Part shown: positions 40,206-48,880 of the stretch, piece by piece
Layout: every line of letters begins with the position of its first letter
Position numbering within the stretch: position 1 is the stretch's first letter
Assembly (NCBI RefSeq): GCF_030693775.1
Contig: NZ_JAUXZY010000004.1
Span: 949,327-1,013,326 of the forward strand
Source: Polynucleobacter sp.
GTDB lineage: Bacteria; Pseudomonadota; Gammaproteobacteria; Burkholderiales; Burkholderiaceae
Direction of reading: 5' to 3'
Length of the DNA: 64,000 bases
Position numbers and translations under genes: made by a program
Notes under the pieces: generated by a model
Seen by the model: the letters and a program-made list of their open reading frames with translations, nothing else
Databases searched by the model: none
Told to the model about the DNA's origin: nothing

Positions 40206-40760
40206 ATGGACATTCTTGCCGCCCTCAAGCTAACCTCGGTCGACTATTTCGCCTTTGCTATTTTGCTGGTTTCTGCTTTCGTTGGAATCTACCGTGGCTT
40301 TTTTAAAGAGGTACTTGCCTTGGCCTCTTGGTTTGTGGCTGCATGGGTTGCTTATCACTACAGTAATTATTTGGCGATGGAATGGCTTTCCACTTTTCAG
40401 CTCGATGAGATGGTGCGACTTGGCCTCAGCTTTCTGATTTTGTTTATCGCGGTACTCATTGCGGGCAACTTCATTGGATCCATGATTCAAAAGGCGATCA
40501 TCTCCGCCGGTCTGAGCTCTACTGATCGATTTTTAGGTCTAGTCTTTGGCTTGGTGCGCGGCGCGTTTGTCGTGGTTGTTCTATCGACCTTGGCAGTATT
40601 AACGCCGGTTCCTCAAACCAATGCATGGAAGGCAGCAATTACCCGGCCTGCAATTGATGTTGCGATGGGAGTTATTCAAGTATGGTTACCGTCTGATTGG
40701 GCGGCGAAGCTAAGCGCGCCTAACAGCGTTGTTCCTGCACCACCACCCTCAGGGAGTTAA
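40206..40760 (+). CDS. cvpA: CvpA family membrane protein
   Basis: Inner-membrane protein, 184 residues with about four transmembrane helices (9-27, 34-52, 72-94, 112-135), first named for colicin V production in E. coli; molecular role unsettled. N-terminal TSVDYFAFAILLVSAFVGIYRGFFKEV is the family signature. Lies 5 bases upstream of purF, the standard arrangement. Confidence 0.92.
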   Translation: MDILAALKLTSVDYFAFAILLVSAFVGIYRGFFKEVLALASWFVAAWVAYHYSNYLAMEWLSTFQLDEMVRLGLSFLILFIAVLIAGNFIGSMIQKAIISAGLSSTDRFLGLVFGLVRGAFVVVVLSTLAVLTPVPQTNAWKAAITRPAIDVAMGVIQVWLPSDWAAKLSAPNSVVPAPPPSGS

Positions 40761-40765
40761 GTTAT

Positions 40766-42304
40766 ATGTGCGGCGTAGTCGGAAGTGTTTCGCGTTACCC
40801 AGTAAATCAGTTGCTGTATGACGCATTGCTGCTACTCCAGCATCGCGGTCAGGATGCGGCTGGTATTGCAACGATGAATGGCAATTCATTTACGATGCAT
40901 AAGGCAAATGGCTTGGTACGTGACGTGTTCCGTACTCGCAATATGCGCAGCTTGGTTGGCAATGTGGGGATTGGTCAGGTACGTTATCCCACTGCAGGTT
41001 CAGCGAGCAGTGAGGAGGAGGCCCAACCCTTTTATGTTAGCGCGCCGTATGGAATCATTTTGGCGCACAACGGCAATCTCACCAATGCGCCTGCACTGCG
41101 TACGGAGATGGCTTACCGTGATCGCCGTCACATTAATACCAGTTCGGATACAGAAGTTCTCTTGAACGTGCTTGCCGATGAGTTGCAAAAAGAAACCAAT
41201 AGCGCTGCACTTGATGAGCAATCCATGTTTAAGGCGGTAACAGGTTTGACTCGAAGAGTAAGGGGCTCATATGCCGTGGTGTCCTTAATTGCAGGCTATG
41301 GCCTCCTGGCGTTCCGCGACCCATTTGGTATTCGTCCTTTGTGCATCGGCCGGATTGATGGTCCGGACGGTCCCGAGTGGATGGTTGCCTCTGAATCAGT
41401 AGCACTCGAAGGTTTGGGTTTTACCTTTGTACGTGACGTAGCACCAGGGGAAGCGATCTATATTGACCTTGATGGAAACTTTGTCGCCCAGCAATGCGTG
41501 CCCAATGCGGTCCTCAACCCCTGTATTTTTGAATACGTTTACATGGCTAGACCGGACTCCACGATTGATGGCGTAACGGTTTACAACGTGCGCATGCGTA
41601 TGGGTGATTATTTAGCCGAGAAAATTCGGGCCGAAACCGATGTCAGTGAAATTGATGTAGTCATGCCGATTCCAGACTCTAGCCGACCAGCAGCCATGCA
41701 AGTGGCTAAGCGCTTAGGCATCAGTTACCGCGAAGGTTTCTTTAAGAATCGCTACATTGGGCGTACCTTCATCATGCCTGGACAGGCTGTGCGTCGTAAA
41801 TCTGTGCGCCAAAAACTCAATGCGATGCGGATTGAGTTTAAAGATAAGGCCGTCTTAATTGTGGATGACTCCATCGTGCGCGGTACAACCTCCTACGAGA
41901 TTGTGCAAATGGCGCGAGAGTCGGGTGCCAAAAAAGTGATCTTTGCATCAGCAGCGCCCCCCGTACGTTTTCCGAATGTGTACGGTATTGATATGCCAAC
42001 CCGCAGCGAATTAGTCGCCTATGGTCGTACCGATGCGGAGATTAATAAGATGATTGGCGCCGATCAGCTGATTTATCAAAGTGTTGAGGATATGAAACAG
42101 GCGGTGCGCGACATTAATCCAGAGATTCAGAATTTTGAGGCATCGTGCTTTGATGGCCATTACATTACCGGCGACATTAACGATTCCTATCTAGATGCCT
42201 TAGAAGCTGCACGTACCTCTGAAACCGCACAAGCTGACCGCCAAAAGGATCCCGGCGACTTTGCGCGCTCCCAGTTGCACTTGCACTTAGCTACTGAAGA
42301 TTAA
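40766..42304 (+). CDS. purF: Amidophosphoribosyltransferase
   Basis: First committed step of purine synthesis: PRPP plus glutamine to phosphoribosylamine. 512 residues: class II glutamine amidotransferase domain with nucleophile Cys2 (MCGVVGS) immediately exposed after Met removal, and a PRTase domain with AVLIVDDSIVRGTTS. No N-terminal propeptide or Fe-S cysteine motif, i.e. the E. coli-type form. Confidence 0.97.
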   Translation: MCGVVGSVSRYPVNQLLYDALLLLQHRGQDAAGIATMNGNSFTMHKANGLVRDVFRTRNMRSLVGNVGIGQVRYPTAGSASSEEEAQPFYVSAPYGIILAHNGNLTNAPALRTEMAYRDRRHINTSSDTEVLLNVLADELQKETNSAALDEQSMFKAVTGLTRRVRGSYAVVSLIAGYGLLAFRDPFGIRPLCIGRIDGPDGPEWMVASESVALEGLGFTFVRDVAPGEAIYIDLDGNFVAQQCVPNAVLNPCIFEYVYMARPDSTIDGVTVYNVRMRMGDYLAEKIRAETDVSEIDVVMPIPDSSRPAAMQVAKRLGISYREGFFKNRYIGRTFIMPGQAVRRKSVRQKLNAMRIEFKDKAVLIVDDSIVRGTTSYEIVQMARESGAKKVIFASAAPPVRFPNVYGIDMPTRSELVAYGRTDAEINKMIGADQLIYQSVEDMKQAVRDINPEIQNFEASCFDGHYITGDINDSYLDALEAARTSETAQADRQKDPGDFARSQLHLHLATED

Positions 42305-42317
42305 GTACACTAATAGC

Positions 42318-43532
42318 ATGGCTAGCAAAATTACCTCAAAGCGTCGATCACCCGACCTATCCAAACTTGCCCCTGAATCGGTTGCGGTTCGTGCGGGTAC
42401 GCGTCGCTCCCAAGAGTATCAAGAGCATTCAGAAGCCCTGTATCTAACATCGAGCTTTTGCTTTAATAGCGCTGAAGAGGCGGAGTTGGGGTTTGCAAAT
42501 GCCGAAACGGGTTTTATATATTCTCGTTTTACCAACCCCACCGTCAGCATGTTCCAAGATCGCTTGGCTGCACTGGAAGGCGGAGAGGCGTGTATTGCTA
42601 CCGCATCGGGTATGGCTGCCATCATGACAACTGCCATGGCGCACCTCAAAGCGGGTGACCATGTGGTTTGCTCGCGTTCGGTATTTGGTGCAACTATTCA
42701 ATTGTTTGGCAGTATTTTGGGTCGCTTTGGCATCACCACTAGCTATGTTGACTTATCCGATAACAAAGCGTGGCAGGCTGCAGTGCAACCCAATACCCGG
42801 ATGTTTTACCTTGAGACGCCATCCAATCCCTTAACGGAGATTGCTGACATTCGTGCGATCGCCAAGATTGCCAATAAAGCAAAGGCCTTGTTTGTGGTGG
42901 ACAACTGTTTTTGTACGCCGGCATTGCAGCGGCCCCTTGATTTGGGAGCCGATGTCATCATTCATTCGGCTACCAAATATTTGGATGGTCAGGGTAGAGT
43001 GCTCGGCGGGGCTATCGTGGGTAAGAAATCCTTCATCATGGATAAAGTATTTCCATACGTACGCACAGCAGGACCAACCCTGTCGGCTTTCAATGCATGG
43101 ATTTTTTTAAAGGGCCTAGAGACCCTTGATCTCCGCATGAGGCAACAGAGTGCCAATGCACTAGCTTTAGCGCAGTGGCTTGAAAAGCAAGCGGGAGTTG
43201 AAGCAGTTTATTACCCAGGCCTAAAGTCCCATCGGCAATTTGCTTTGGCGAAGAAGCAGCAAAAAGCGGGCGGTGCAATTTTGTCTTTTGTTCTCAAAGG
43301 TGGCAAAAAGGCAGCATTTAAGTTAATCGATCAAACTACACTGTGCTCGATAACCGCCAATTTAGGTGATACCCGTACCACGATTACGCATCCTGCAACG
43401 ACCACCCATTGCCGCGTATCACCTGAAGCACGTAAAGCCGCAGGCATTTCCGATGGTTTGGTGCGGATTGCGGTTGGCCTTGAAAATCCCGATGATTTGA
43501 TCCGTGATCTGCAAGGCGGTCTTAAAAAATAA
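42318..43532 (+). CDS. metZ: O-succinylhomoserine sulfhydrylase
   Basis: PLP enzyme of the Cys/Met metabolism family that makes homocysteine directly from O-succinylhomoserine and sulfide. 404 residues; PLP lysine in IHSATKYLDGQGRVLGG, TRFTNPTV-type RFTNPTVSMF, and VDNCFCTPALQRPL. The position after purF matches MetZ in Pseudomonas and Burkholderiales. MetB or an O-acetyl-specific enzyme cannot be fully excluded. Direct use of sulfide is notable given the sulfur genes downstream. Closed by a strong terminator. Confidence 0.92.
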   Translation: MASKITSKRRSPDLSKLAPESVAVRAGTRRSQEYQEHSEALYLTSSFCFNSAEEAELGFANAETGFIYSRFTNPTVSMFQDRLAALEGGEACIATASGMAAIMTTAMAHLKAGDHVVCSRSVFGATIQLFGSILGRFGITTSYVDLSDNKAWQAAVQPNTRMFYLETPSNPLTEIADIRAIAKIANKAKALFVVDNCFCTPALQRPLDLGADVIIHSATKYLDGQGRVLGGAIVGKKSFIMDKVFPYVRTAGPTLSAFNAWIFLKGLETLDLRMRQQSANALALAQWLEKQAGVEAVYYPGLKSHRQFALAKKQQKAGGAILSFVLKGGKKAAFKLIDQTTLCSITANLGDTRTTITHPATTTHCRVSPEARKAAGISDGLVRIAVGLENPDDLIRDLQGGLKK

Positions 43533-43563
43533 GCCCGTGATAAAGCACATCACCCTTTTTGTG

Positions 43564-43585
43564 AAGCTTGCTTAGGCAAGCTTTT
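43564..43585 (+). terminator. Rho-independent terminator after metZ
   Basis: Perfect 8-base stem AAGCTTGC (43564-43571) and GCAAGCTT (43576-43583) with loop TTAG and a following T-rich tail. It ends the leuC-to-metZ series. Confidence 0.88.
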
Positions 43586-43613
43586 CTATTTCAATCAGTA
43601 CAGAACCGAAACC

Positions 43614-44243
43614 ATGGCAACTGCATTCTCAGACAGCACTGATTTTTGGAATAAGCGCTTTGATACGCCGGATTATATTTTTGGCAGGGCGCCTAATGAG
43701 TATCTACAAACGCAAGCCAATCGTCATTTAAATAAAGGCGATGCGGCCTTGTGCGTTGCTGATGGCGAAGGGAGAAACTCGGTTTGGCTAGCAAAGCAGG
43801 GGATGCAGGTTGATGCATTTGACTTATCAGGAGTCGCCCTCAAAAAAGCGGTTGCGCTTGCAAAAGAAGAGGCTGCAGCAGTTCAATTTACGCTGGCATC
43901 GAGCGATTCCTGGGATTGGCAGCCAAACCAGTACGATGCCGTAGTCGGAATCTTTATTCAGTTTGCTGACCCAGTCATGCGCCTCCGTTTATTTGCGCAA
44001 ATGGCTTCGACCTTAAGGCCTGGAGGACTGCTCATCCTTCAGGGATACACGCCCAAGCAGTTGGAATTTAAAACCGGCGGACCTTCCATACTGGAGCACC
44101 TGTACACAGAAGATATGATTCGCACTCTAATTGGCGATCTAGAACCGATTGATCTATGTCTCTATGAAAAAGAGCTATCCGAAGGCCCAAAGCATACCGG
44201 GATGTCAGCTTTATTAGGTTTGGTTGCGCGTAAACCGTTTTAA
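43614..44243 (+). CDS. Class I SAM-dependent methyltransferase (TehB-like)
   Basis: 209 residues. Motif I VADGEGRNSVWLAKQG, motif II VDAFDLSGVALKKA, and YDAVVGIFIQFADP place it in the Methyltransf_25/TehB-type group, often annotated as tellurite or thiol methyltransferase. N-terminal FWNKRFDTPDYIFGRAPNEYL is common in these. Substrate unknown. It is monocistronic and convergent with the thioredoxin gene (5-base gap). Confidence 0.86.
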   Translation: MATAFSDSTDFWNKRFDTPDYIFGRAPNEYLQTQANRHLNKGDAALCVADGEGRNSVWLAKQGMQVDAFDLSGVALKKAVALAKEEAAAVQFTLASSDSWDWQPNQYDAVVGIFIQFADPVMRLRLFAQMASTLRPGGLLILQGYTPKQLEFKTGGPSILEHLYTEDMIRTLIGDLEPIDLCLYEKELSEGPKHTGMSALLGLVARKPF

Positions 44244-44248
44244 CAAAA

Positions 44249-44683
44249 CTAAACGCTCCATTTGCGCAGAATAGTATTCACGTATTGCTCCAGTTCTGGC
44301 GGTCTGAGCGCGCCCGACAATCGGTCTAGTTCTTTTCCCCCTTTAAAGACTGCCAAGGTTGGAATTGAGCGAATCTGAAATTGCGAACCGAGCGCCTGCT
44401 CTGCCTCGGTATTAACCTTTGCAAAGACCAGTTGGTTTGCATAGCGCTGGGCGGCTGCGGCAAAGGTGGGGGCGAACTGAGTGCATGGACCACACCAGGG
44501 CGCCCAAAAATCAAGCAAAACAGGCAGATGGTTTTGCCCCGTTACTTCTGCAAAATTACCTTGGTTTAATTCAATTGGCAAAGACAGCAGGCTTTTTTTA
44601 CAGGCGCCACACTGCGGATCCTCCGCAATGCGATCGTTTGGAAAGCGATTTTGCTTACGACAATGGGGGCAGCTAATTTGCAT
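44249..44683 (-). CDS. trxC: Thioredoxin 2 (zinc-ribbon thioredoxin)
   Basis: 144 residues: N-terminal zinc-binding cysteines C5, C8, C25, C28 and a thioredoxin domain with active site WCGPC (C64, C67) and cis-Pro loop SIPTLAVF. TrxC is a cytoplasmic disulfide reductase; thioredoxins also reduce persulfides. It is the second gene of a two-gene unit behind the TauE exporter (11-base gap), reading away from the persulfide operator at 45549. Confidence 0.93.
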   Translation of the reverse strand: MQISCPHCRKQNRFPNDRIAEDPQCGACKKSLLSLPIELNQGNFAEVTGQNHLPVLLDFWAPWCGPCTQFAPTFAAAAQRYANQLVFAKVNTEAEQALGSQFQIRSIPTLAVFKGGKELDRLSGALRPPELEQYVNTILRKWSV

Positions 44684-44694
44684 GGAATGCTCCT

Positions 44695-45507
44695 CTACTC
44701 AATTGCTTTATACAACAAACTGATTGATATTAAAAAGGTAAAGATGGCAAACGCCTGCTGAATGCGTGGCCCACTGATTTGTTTTGCAATCAAGCTACCC
44801 AATAGCATTCCAACCATAGCCCCAGCCGCAAATGGCATTCCGATTGACCAGTTCAGGTGACCCGCTAGCGCAGCGCTGGTAAAGCCCGCTATTGAGATTA
44901 GGGATAAGACGCCCAGCGAAGTCGCAACGATTGATTGCATGGGCAGGTCGGTATATTTTTTTAGGGCAGGGACAATAATGAAGCCGCCACCAACTCCGAG
45001 AAGTCCAGATAGGAATCCCGCTACGGCGCCAGAGCCTATCAGTGCCCGCGCACACGGCACAGACCATATTAAGCGACCAATCGATTGGTCTAGTTTGCAG
45101 GGTGGGGCGGGTAGTTCTTTTGGAATCGTGCCAGTGATTTCTTGCTGGGCTTGAATCAGCATCCGAGCGGACACAATCATGAGTAGGCTAGCAAAGGCAA
45201 TTAATAGCGGCTGATTGGGGATGCGATGCGCAAAATATAGACCGATGGGTGCCAGTACGATGCCCAGCGCTGCCATGACGAGGGCAGCCCGATAGCGTAA
45301 TAGCCCGGTGCGCAGACCATTGATAGCACCAAAAGAGCCTGCCACGGCGATCGCCAACAAGCCAATCGGACCCGCGCTAGCAACGCTGAGCTTAAGTCCG
45401 AATACTAAGAGTGGCACCGACAGAATTCCTCCGCCGGCCCCCGTCAAGGCCATCATCATACCGACGAAGACCCCAAGCCCTACGCTTACTGCATTAATGC
45501 TTTCCAT
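44695..45507 (-). CDS. TauE/SafE family sulfite/organosulfonate exporter-like membrane protein
   Basis: 270 residues with about eight transmembrane helices in two repeats; glycine-rich signatures VGMMMALTGAGGGILSVPLLVF and SGLLGVGGGFIIVPAL. Family members export sulfite, sulfoacetate or other sulfur anions. Divergent from the persulfide dioxygenase-like gene, sharing the operator region; on this strand TATAAT (45549-45554) lies inside that operator. Sulfite is the expected product of persulfide oxidation, so export of sulfite is a sensible guess. Confidence 0.88.
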   Translation of the reverse strand: MESINAVSVGLGVFVGMMMALTGAGGGILSVPLLVFGLKLSVASAGPIGLLAIAVAGSFGAINGLRTGLLRYRAALVMAALGIVLAPIGLYFAHRIPNQPLLIAFASLLMIVSARMLIQAQQEITGTIPKELPAPPCKLDQSIGRLIWSVPCARALIGSGAVAGFLSGLLGVGGGFIIVPALKKYTDLPMQSIVATSLGVLSLISIAGFTSAALAGHLNWSIGMPFAAGAMVGMLLGSLIAKQISGPRIQQAFAIFTFLISISLLYKAIE

Positions 45508-45548
45508 ATGGCTCAGTATCGACCCTTCAGTAATAAATTGATACTTAT

Positions 45549-45576
45549 ATTATATATTTAAATATAATGTTATACT
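45549..45576. promoter_or_regulatory. BigR-type operator with extended -10 promoter, copy 1
   Basis: Inverted repeat ATTATAT (45549-45555), N6, ATATAAT (45562-45568), followed by an extended -10 TG-T-TATACT (45568-45576). The 28-base block recurs at 59054-59081 with a single base difference. AT-rich palindromes of this kind are bound by BigR-type ArsR repressors, and one is encoded in the operon just downstream. The minus strand also offers TATAAT inside the palindrome for the tauE-trxC arm. Confidence 0.75.
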
Positions 45577-45582
45577 CAAGAA

Positions 45583-46452
45583 ATGAACACAACAGCAAAA
45601 GCGACCGTTAAGGCATTTTTTGACCCGCAGACGTGGACATATACCTATGTGGTGTATGCATCGAAAGGGTCGGAATGCATCGTAATCGACTCCGTTCTGA
45701 ATTACGACCCGAAGTCGGGTCGCACCAAAACAGAGTCGGCCGATGAAGTGATTTCCTTTATTACGGAAAACCACTTACAGCTCGAATGGATTTTAGAAAC
45801 CCATGCCCATGCTGACCATCTGACAGCAGCACCGTATATTCAGGAAAAACTGGGTGGAAAGATAGCGATTGGCGATCACATTACCACCGTACAGGGTGTA
45901 TTTAAGGGTGTATTTAACTTAGACGATGTTGCGGTGGATGGCTCGCAGTTTGATGCGTTAATTAAAGAAGGCGAAGCCATACAATTTGGCAACTTATCCT
46001 TCAAGGCCTTGTATGTTCCTGGCCATACTCCGGCATGTATGGCGTACGAGATCGGGGACAGCATCTTTGTTGGCGATACCTTATTTATGCCGGATGTCGG
46101 AACGGCACGCTGTGACTTCCCTGGAGGCAGCGCCAGCAATTTGTATCGATCCATCCAATCCATTTTGAAGTACCCGCCCAGCACCAAGCTATACATGTGT
46201 CATGATTACCCTCCGGATGGCAGATCTCCTGAATACCAATCCACTGTGGCAGATCAAAAAAAGAACAATATTCATGTGCACGATGGCGTGACCGAAGAGC
46301 AGTTTGTGGCTATGCGTAATAAACGCGATTCAGGCCTCTCAATGCCGGTACTTATTTTGCCGTCGATCCAGGTCAACATTCGTGCGGGCCATATGCCCAA
46401 AGCAGAGGATAACGGTACTGCATACTTAAAGATTCCATTAAACGCGCTTTAA
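45583..46452 (+). CDS. MBL-fold persulfide dioxygenase-like hydrolase (Blh metallo-beta-lactamase half)
   Basis: 289 residues. The metal-binding motif THAHADH (H74, H76, D78, H79), later PGHTPACMAYEIGDSIFVGDTL and MCHDYPPDGR match the ETHE1/Blh group that oxidises glutathione persulfide to sulfite with O2 at a mononuclear iron. The N-terminus ATVKAFFDPQTWTYTYVV is typical of Blh. The start codon is only 6 bases after the -10 hexamer, so the mRNA is probably leaderless. Operon with the ArsR sensor and a DUF2892 gene. In Xylella and Agrobacterium Blh also carries a DUF442 domain; here that part is separate, at 60053. Confidence 0.88.
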   Translation: MNTTAKATVKAFFDPQTWTYTYVVYASKGSECIVIDSVLNYDPKSGRTKTESADEVISFITENHLQLEWILETHAHADHLTAAPYIQEKLGGKIAIGDHITTVQGVFKGVFNLDDVAVDGSQFDALIKEGEAIQFGNLSFKALYVPGHTPACMAYEIGDSIFVGDTLFMPDVGTARCDFPGGSASNLYRSIQSILKYPPSTKLYMCHDYPPDGRSPEYQSTVADQKKNNIHVHDGVTEEQFVAMRNKRDSGLSMPVLILPSIQVNIRAGHMPKAEDNGTAYLKIPLNAL

Positions 46453-46476
46453 ACTCAGAAGAAAAAATAGACCACC

Positions 46477-46785
46477 ATGCCAGCAACCATTGACTTAGAG
46501 CGGATGCGCACTTCGGCTGACGAGGCCTGCCGTTTAATGAAGGTATTGTCGAATCCTGATCGGATGCTATTGCTGTGTGAGATTAGTCAAGGTGAGAAGT
46601 GCGTTGGTGAGCTTGAGGCTATATTGGATATTCATCAGCCGACGCTGTCGCAGCAATTGACTGTATTGCGTAATGAAGAGTTGGTTGAAACCCGCCGTGA
46701 TGGTAAGTTAATCTATTACTCCCTTTCGAGCGCTATTGCAGTTGATGTAATGACATTACTTTACAAGCACTATTGCCGTAAATAA
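46477..46785 (+). CDS. bigR: ArsR-family persulfide-sensing repressor, BigR/SqrR-like
   Basis: 102-residue winged helix with a recognition helix region DIHQPTLSQQLTVLRNEELV. Cysteines at C34 (MLLLCEIS) and C100 (HYCRK, near the end) match the positions of the reactive pair in BigR/SqrR, which form a tetrasulfide or disulfide on exposure to persulfides and release DNA. C42 and C18 are additional. No metal-site signature of arsenic ArsR (ELCVCDL) is present. Autoregulates through 45549 by inference. Confidence 0.84.
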   Translation: MPATIDLERMRTSADEACRLMKVLSNPDRMLLLCEISQGEKCVGELEAILDIHQPTLSQQLTVLRNEELVETRRDGKLIYYSLSSAIAVDVMTLLYKHYCRK

Positions 46786-46814
46786 ATCCGATTCATTACA
46801 ACTTGGAGTTCATT

Positions 46815-47003
46815 ATGAAATGCAACGTAGGCAAGGCGGATCGTGCGATCCGAATCATCGTAGGCTTAGCGTTAATTGGGCTTGCTGCTACTGGCACGAT
46901 TGGCATGTGGGGCTGGATTGGCGTCATCCCAGTATTAACAGGGGCGTTTCGTTTTTGTCCAGCCTATCCACTCTTGGGCATCAATACCAACGGCAAACCA
47001 TAA
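46815..47003 (+). CDS. DUF2892 inner-membrane protein (YgaP membrane-domain-like)
   Basis: 62 residues: MKCNVGKADRAIRIIVG, two transmembrane helices, and the conserved ending FRFCPAYPLLGINT. This domain forms the membrane part of the YgaP rhodanese and is found alone in persulfide operons. The ATG with GGAG six bases upstream was chosen over one 12 bases earlier. Third gene after the dioxygenase-like and BigR-like genes. Confidence 0.88.
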   Translation: MKCNVGKADRAIRIIVGLALIGLAATGTIGMWGWIGVIPVLTGAFRFCPAYPLLGINTNGKP

Positions 47004-47040
47004 AACAGCTCGCATCCAATTAAAGTTTTTTAGAGGTGTT

Positions 47041-48162
47041 TTAGCTGGGCGCAGTCGTTGTAAAGCGACGCGGATCATTAATCGGTCGCAGTGGCATGAT
47101 GTGGATTTGCTTGCCATCAAGCTCAAGCTCAACCTGGATGCCAACTCTGAGCTCGAGTCGCCGCACCTCAGCTGCAGAGGCTTCCCAGATGACGGTTTGA
47201 TCGCTTCCTGGAATGGAGAACTGAATCACGGCAATTTGCCCGATGGTGCTGATTTCACTTACAAGAGCCGACTGAGTGAGTGCTGTTTTTGTTCTGCTGA
47301 CGCTGATGCCGCTTTGCGGAATAACCCAGGCAACAATACTGTCAGCCGGAATTTTATTTTTATCTACGACATCGAATGCAATATTCGTACCCTGCCAGTG
47401 CAGCTTGCCTTGATTAAATCGCCCTTGGAATAGATTGCTGATGCCGACTAGTTCCGCCACCTTGGAGTTGCGTGGTTTTTGGAATAAATTTTGCGGACTT
47501 GCTGTTTGTAAACCAATGCCGCGATCAATGACGGTAATGCGATCGGCTAATAAGCCTGCCTCACGCAAATCGTGCGTCACTAAAATAATCGGAATCTGTA
47601 AATCACGTCGTAACTGCGCCAATGTTTTATAAAGGCCTTGCCGTGTTGGCGTATCGATCGCAGAAAAGGGTTCATCTAACAGTAATATCTTGGGCTCACG
47701 CGCCAGCGCTCTTGCCAGTGCCACGCGCTGCTGTTGACCGCCCGAGAGTTGATTGGGCATACGCAGTGCAAGTTCACCAATACCCATGCGCTCCAGCCAA
47801 TCTTGCGCAATGGCCTGTTTTTCAGTATGTGTATGCCGCGTATTTTGCAAAGGAATCTTTACATTATCAATGGCGGACAAATGCGGAAAGAGGGCGTATT
47901 GCTGAAATAAGAGTCCGCACGAGCGCTGGGCCGGCGATAAGGCAAGGGATTGAGTCTTGCTTCCTTCTTCTGCGTTAAACCAAATTTCACCATTGCATTC
48001 GATTTGGCCGTGGGCCGGATTGCGTAAACCAGCGATGGTGCGTAGTACTGATGTTTTGCCGCTGCCTGATGGTCCGACTAGTGCATGCAATTCCCCATTG
48101 GCGCACTCAATATTGAGTTGCAGCGGCATGGGTGTAGTTTGGTGTATGCGCAGCTTTAGCAT
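47041..48162 (-). CDS. modC: Molybdate ABC transporter ATP-binding protein
   Basis: 373 residues. ABC ATPase with Walker A GPSGSGKTS, signature LSGGQQQRV and Walker B KILLLDEPFSAID; C-terminal extension (about 240-365) with a MOP/TOBE molybdate-binding domain. Overlaps modB by 7 bases. ModC energises molybdate uptake from the periplasm. Tungstate or another oxyanion cannot be excluded, but a Mo-enzyme gene (soxC) lies nearby. Confidence 0.87.
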   Translation of the reverse strand: MLKLRIHQTTPMPLQLNIECANGELHALVGPSGSGKTSVLRTIAGLRNPAHGQIECNGEIWFNAEEGSKTQSLALSPAQRSCGLLFQQYALFPHLSAIDNVKIPLQNTRHTHTEKQAIAQDWLERMGIGELALRMPNQLSGGQQQRVALARALAREPKILLLDEPFSAIDTPTRQGLYKTLAQLRRDLQIPIILVTHDLREAGLLADRITVIDRGIGLQTASPQNLFQKPRNSKVAELVGISNLFQGRFNQGKLHWQGTNIAFDVVDKNKIPADSIVAWVIPQSGISVSRTKTALTQSALVSEISTIGQIAVIQFSIPGSDQTVIWEASAAEVRRLELRVGIQVELELDGKQIHIMPLRPINDPRRFTTTAPS

Positions 48163-48794
48163 GATTTGCGTCTGCCTAAAATGCCATAGGAGAGTGCTAT
48201 TGCAATCAGCGAGGTTGCTAATAGCAAGAGTGAGAGTAATCCTGCTCCAGCAATATCAAACCCCTGAACCTTGTCATAAATGGCAATCGAGACGGTTTTG
48301 GTTTCGCCGGGAATGGCGCCGCCCACCATTAATATGACGCCGAATTCCCCCAGGGTGTGGGCAAAGGTCATAACGGCAGCGCTAGTTACCCCACGCCAGG
48401 CCAAAGGCAACTCGATCAGGCGAAAAATTTGCCACTGCGATAGTCCGCTGACCTCGGCCGCCTCGCGTATTTCTGGGTTGATGGCCTCCAAGGCTCTCTG
48501 GATTGGCTGCACCGCAAACGGCAAATTAACAATCAGGGATGCCAAGAGAATTCCCTCAAACGAGAAGACCAAGGGGTGGCCAAATAGGCTGACATCCCTA
48601 AAGCCGGTCAAAAGGTAATAACCGAGCACCGTGGGCGGCAAGACCAAGGGTAAGGCCAGAAAAGCCTCCAGCCAGGGCTTTGCGGGCCCCATTCGGACTA
48701 GACGATGCGCCAGCCAAATACCCAAGGGCAGCATGATCGCCAATGTGTATAGGGCCAACTTAAATGAGAGAAAAATCGCTTCGGTATCCAGCAC
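48156..48794 (-). CDS. modB: Molybdate ABC transporter permease
   Basis: 212 residues, about five transmembrane helices, with the permease EAA-type loop EAAEVSGLSQWQIFRLIELPLAWRG and FAHTLGEFGVILMVGGAIPGETKT, which is distinctive of ModB. No periplasmic binding protein gene modA accompanies the pair here. Divergent from the ArsR/sox operon across 146 bases containing the palindrome at 48881. Confidence 0.9.
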   Translation of the reverse strand: MLDTEAIFLSFKLALYTLAIMLPLGIWLAHRLVRMGPAKPWLEAFLALPLVLPPTVLGYYLLTGFRDVSLFGHPLVFSFEGILLASLIVNLPFAVQPIQRALEAINPEIREAAEVSGLSQWQIFRLIELPLAWRGVTSAAVMTFAHTLGEFGVILMVGGAIPGETKTVSIAIYDKVQGFDIAGAGLLSLLLLATSLIAIALSYGILGRRKSC

Positions 48795-48880
48795 GCCCCA
48801 ATTTTATGGCCTAAGTGCATTATTCCTGACGTTCTGACCTAGGGTAACTCTCTATAGTCGCTGACCTAGCAAAGGCGTTA

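Noticed and set aside
42318..43532. metZ as cystathionine gamma-synthase or methionine gamma-lyase
   Set aside because: Position after purF and sequence features fit O-succinylhomoserine sulfhydrylase; kept as an alternative only in the feature note.
45540..45582. AT-rich stretch considered as an origin or IHF-type element
   Set aside because: Near-exact repetition at 59054 with promoter elements in both copies makes a repressor operator the simpler reading.
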